DNA of 8,179 nucleotides from Alphaproteobacteria bacterium (GTDB lineage Bacteria > Pseudomonadota > Alphaproteobacteria > Micavibrionales > UBA2020). A program made the translations under genes and the position numbers. Below are positions 6,672 through 8,179 of this stretch, in pieces. The notes under the pieces were generated by a model. That model saw only the letters and a list, made by a program, of their open reading frames with translations. It was not told the origin of the DNA and did no database searches. Where the stretch lies: the NCBI GenBank assembly GCA_023136145.1, contig JAGLRU010000426.1, forward strand, positions 1 through 8,179. The letters run 5' to 3'. The first letter of the stretch is position 1. Each line of letters opens with the position of its first letter.

Positions 6672-6905
6672 TTATCCTCCAGATCTCAAATGCCGCTCGA
6701 TCCGCGTAATGCCGCCGATCATGTTTTCGATCTGTTGCTCCATTGCGGCTAACCTCTCGGCAGTATGCTCATTGCTGGATATCCATTTTTCGATATGATC
6801 GACACGCTTGGTCAGCGAGGCAGCCCACCATACAGTGGCGACTAAATGAACAACCAACGTAATCGTCAGCATAAACAGTGGCATTGCGGCTGCATCTATT
6901 GTCAT
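6672..6905 (-). CDS. Single-TM coiled-coil phage protein, holin-like candidate
   Basis: 77 residues. A hydrophobic helix at about 8-31 (MPLFMLTITLVVHLVATVWW) is followed by a basic TKR and a charged heptad-like helix to the end (DHIEKW..ERLAAMEQQIENMI..IERHLR), predicted to be coiled coil in the cytoplasm. The ATG is preceded by GGAGGA at 4-nt spacing. It lies between the tail fibre and the probable peptidoglycan-active gene, with only 3 nt to the latter. Size, topology and place suggest a holin or an accessory to lysis, but single-TM phage proteins of this kind have several roles, so the function is inferred. Confidence 0.75.
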   Translation of the reverse strand: MTIDAAAMPLFMLTITLVVHLVATVWWAASLTKRVDHIEKWISSNEHTAERLAAMEQQIENMIGGITRIERHLRSGG

Positions 6906-6964
6906 GTTTCCTCCAAACCGGCATCGCGTATTTGCACGGACTGTCCGAATTTATAAGCAGACAT
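6902..6964 (-). CDS. 20-codon ORF coupled to the 77-aa gene
   Basis: The ATG at 6962-6964 lies 10 nt after the tail-protein stop. The frame (MSAYKFGQSVQIRD..) ends in a TGA that overlaps the next ATG as ATGA. The ribosome site is poor (AAGAGA). The exact 4-nt overlap is what translational coupling looks like, so it may be a leader peptide or the remnant of a longer small gene. It could also be chance in a 69-nt gap. Confidence 0.25.
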   Translation of the reverse strand: MSAYKFGQSVQIRDAGLEET

Positions 6965-6974
6965 ATTTTTTCTC

Positions 6975-8147
6975 TTACGTCTTGATAATGTAATTCAAGA
7001 TAATCGTCGGCTGCACGTTGTTGTGAGCATCGCCACCACCTGTAGATGTTGTTGTCAAAGAACTTGACCCGGCAGCAGATGATCCGGAACTATTGGCAAC
7101 AACAAAACTTCCTGAACCAACAGCTGTAACTGAATGAGTATGCGCTGGCATACTGGCCGTCAGCAAAGTATGAGCTTCTTCCCCGCCGGTTGCTCCTAAA
7201 GTATCCCCATTAAGACCACCTGATTGGTTTGTCAGCCTGTTTGCAGACGATCCGCCCATATCATCCTGACCGGCAACAACGCGCCCACGAATATCAGGAA
7301 CGTTAAAAGTCGTTGAGCCATCACCAACTCCATACGTTGTGCTAACGATTGCGAATAATGCCGAGTATGTCGTGCGACTGACAGCCTGCCCGTAACAGAA
7401 CAGCCAACCAGAAGGCTCTGTCAGTCCGGCATAAAGCATCACACTTCCGGCGGGCATCACATCGATAAGCGTCGCAATTGTTCCATCCTTGTCGGGAACG
7501 GTCAGCGTTCTGGTCATCGCGGTCGTGATCCCGGAGGTCTGAAACCTAAGTTGCTTCGTCGCGTCTCCATCAGCCTGAATAGTCAGATTGGAGTCCTTGA
7601 CGGTAATAGAAACCAGCGTCGGATTGAGGACAATAAAATTCGTCCCATCATACATCAGCGCGTAAACGCCAGTCGCCGCCAGAGAACCAGAGGCAGGGTC
7701 AGAACCATCCGAAAGCTTGATGTTTTTTGCGGCAAGAGAACTCACAGCAAGCGTGCTCGCACCTGTACTGGTGTTTATAGGTTTTAAAAAAACAATCTGC
7801 CCTGTTACATAGGCGGTGATTGCGGGAACAGGAGCAACGACATAAGTATTAGCTGCACCTGTATCCGTCGCATTGTTTAAAAGACGCAGAGGTGCTGTTC
7901 CATGATAGGCTTCAATCGCATTGGTCGAAGCATTGATTGAGGAAAGCGCAACCCAGTCCGTTCCGTCATAAACCTTCAAGAGCCACGGCGTTGCTGCATC
8001 ATCCAGCCATATCATACCTGCGGCAGCATACGATGGAACGGAGGAACCTTTGTGATGATTCATTAGAGCCGTTTTTCCATCGTTATCAGTCTGACGGTAC
8101 TCCAGATGCGTCTTGCCGGAACCGATTGTCGGAGATACTTGTGACAT
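6975..8147 (-). CDS. Phage tail-collar fibre protein (receptor-binding)
   Basis: 390 residues from the ATG at 8145-8147, with only a weak AAGAAAG upstream. The N-terminal region (about 1-180) is rich in Thr, Ser, Ala and Gly and has short beta repeats (LKVYDGTDWVAL, ALMYDGTNFIVL), as in tail fibres. Residues about 231-290 form a tail-collar domain: MPAGSVMLYAGLTEPSGWLF, a GVGDGSTTFNVPDIRGR segment and VAGQDDMGG. The C-terminus has GGEEAHTLLTASMPAHTH, a Ser/Gly-rich stretch, then NNVQPTIILNYIIK, the usual end of this family. The HTH histidines resemble those that bind metal in trimeric short tail fibres. The likely role is host recognition at the tail tip. It is followed by the lysis-like genes on the same strand. 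Confidence 0.9.
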   Translation of the reverse strand: MSQVSPTIGSGKTHLEYRQTDNDGKTALMNHHKGSSVPSYAAAGMIWLDDAATPWLLKVYDGTDWVALSSINASTNAIEAYHGTAPLRLLNNATDTGAANTYVVAPVPAITAYVTGQIVFLKPINTSTGASTLAVSSLAAKNIKLSDGSDPASGSLAATGVYALMYDGTNFIVLNPTLVSITVKDSNLTIQADGDATKQLRFQTSGITTAMTRTLTVPDKDGTIATLIDVMPAGSVMLYAGLTEPSGWLFCYGQAVSRTTYSALFAIVSTTYGVGDGSTTFNVPDIRGRVVAGQDDMGGSSANRLTNQSGGLNGDTLGATGGEEAHTLLTASMPAHTHSVTAVGSGSFVVANSSGSSAAGSSSLTTTSTGGGDAHNNVQPTIILNYIIKT

Positions 8148-8160
8148 GTTTTTATCTTTC

Positions 8161-8179
8161 TTATGATGCGGTAAAGGTG
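8161..8179 (-). CDS. 3' end of an upstream phage gene (last five codons only)
   Basis: Minus-strand codons read T-F-T-A-S followed by TAA (8161-8163), 13 nt before the tail-fibre start. The close spacing in a phage operon makes a real gene end likely, but five codons cannot identify it. Confidence 0.25.

Overview
The window reads almost entirely on the minus strand and joins two unlike regions. The host part (1-4851) is the proteostasis cluster tRNA-Leu(UAG) - tig - clpP - lon. The trigger factor start (MQIT), the Lon and ClpP sequences, this gene order and the intermediate base composition suggest an alphaproteobacterium. This is inferred from protein style and synteny; no 16S or other phylogenetic marker is present.

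Host region, in transcription order: a candidate promoter (about 4867-4895), a leucine tRNA with encoded CCA (4767-4851), trigger factor (3351-4712), a 119-bp nested palindrome, ClpP (2469-3104), and Lon (2342 running off the left edge about where the C-terminus is expected). Together these genes fold nascent chains at the ribosome exit and degrade misfolded proteins. The unfoldase gene clpX, which usually lies between clpP and lon in alphaproteobacteria, is absent: only 126 bp separate the two genes.

The boundary (4852-5231) has no gene. It carries a strong minus-strand intrinsic terminator (5043-5077) and a GC-rich palindrome with a short tandem repeat (5101-5148). The terminator separates transcription of the right-hand region from the tRNA-tig promoter.

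The right-hand region (5232-8179) looks like the end of a prophage or phage remnant. It has a tail-collar fibre protein (6975-8147), then a tightly packed lysis-like group: a 20-codon ORF, a 77-aa single-TM coiled-coil protein, a 152-aa phage protein of the 'RNNNPGNIR' type, and a 32-aa ORF. After that comes a cargo-like two-gene unit: a 53-aa very basic ORF overlapping the start of a 202-aa protein with two membrane helices that resembles SLATT effector proteins.

The most interesting element is in front of this unit. A perfect 21-bp inverted repeat (5940-5986) contains the ribosome binding site of the 53-aa ORF in its distal arm. A consensus -35 box (TTGACA) with a fair -10 lies so that its predicted start site falls at the hairpin loop. 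Read-through phage transcripts would therefore carry the whole hairpin and mask the ribosome site, whereas transcripts from the unit's own promoter would lack one arm and leave it open. This arrangement would insulate a potentially toxic membrane protein from phage late transcription. It is an inference from sequence geometry and has not been shown experimentally.
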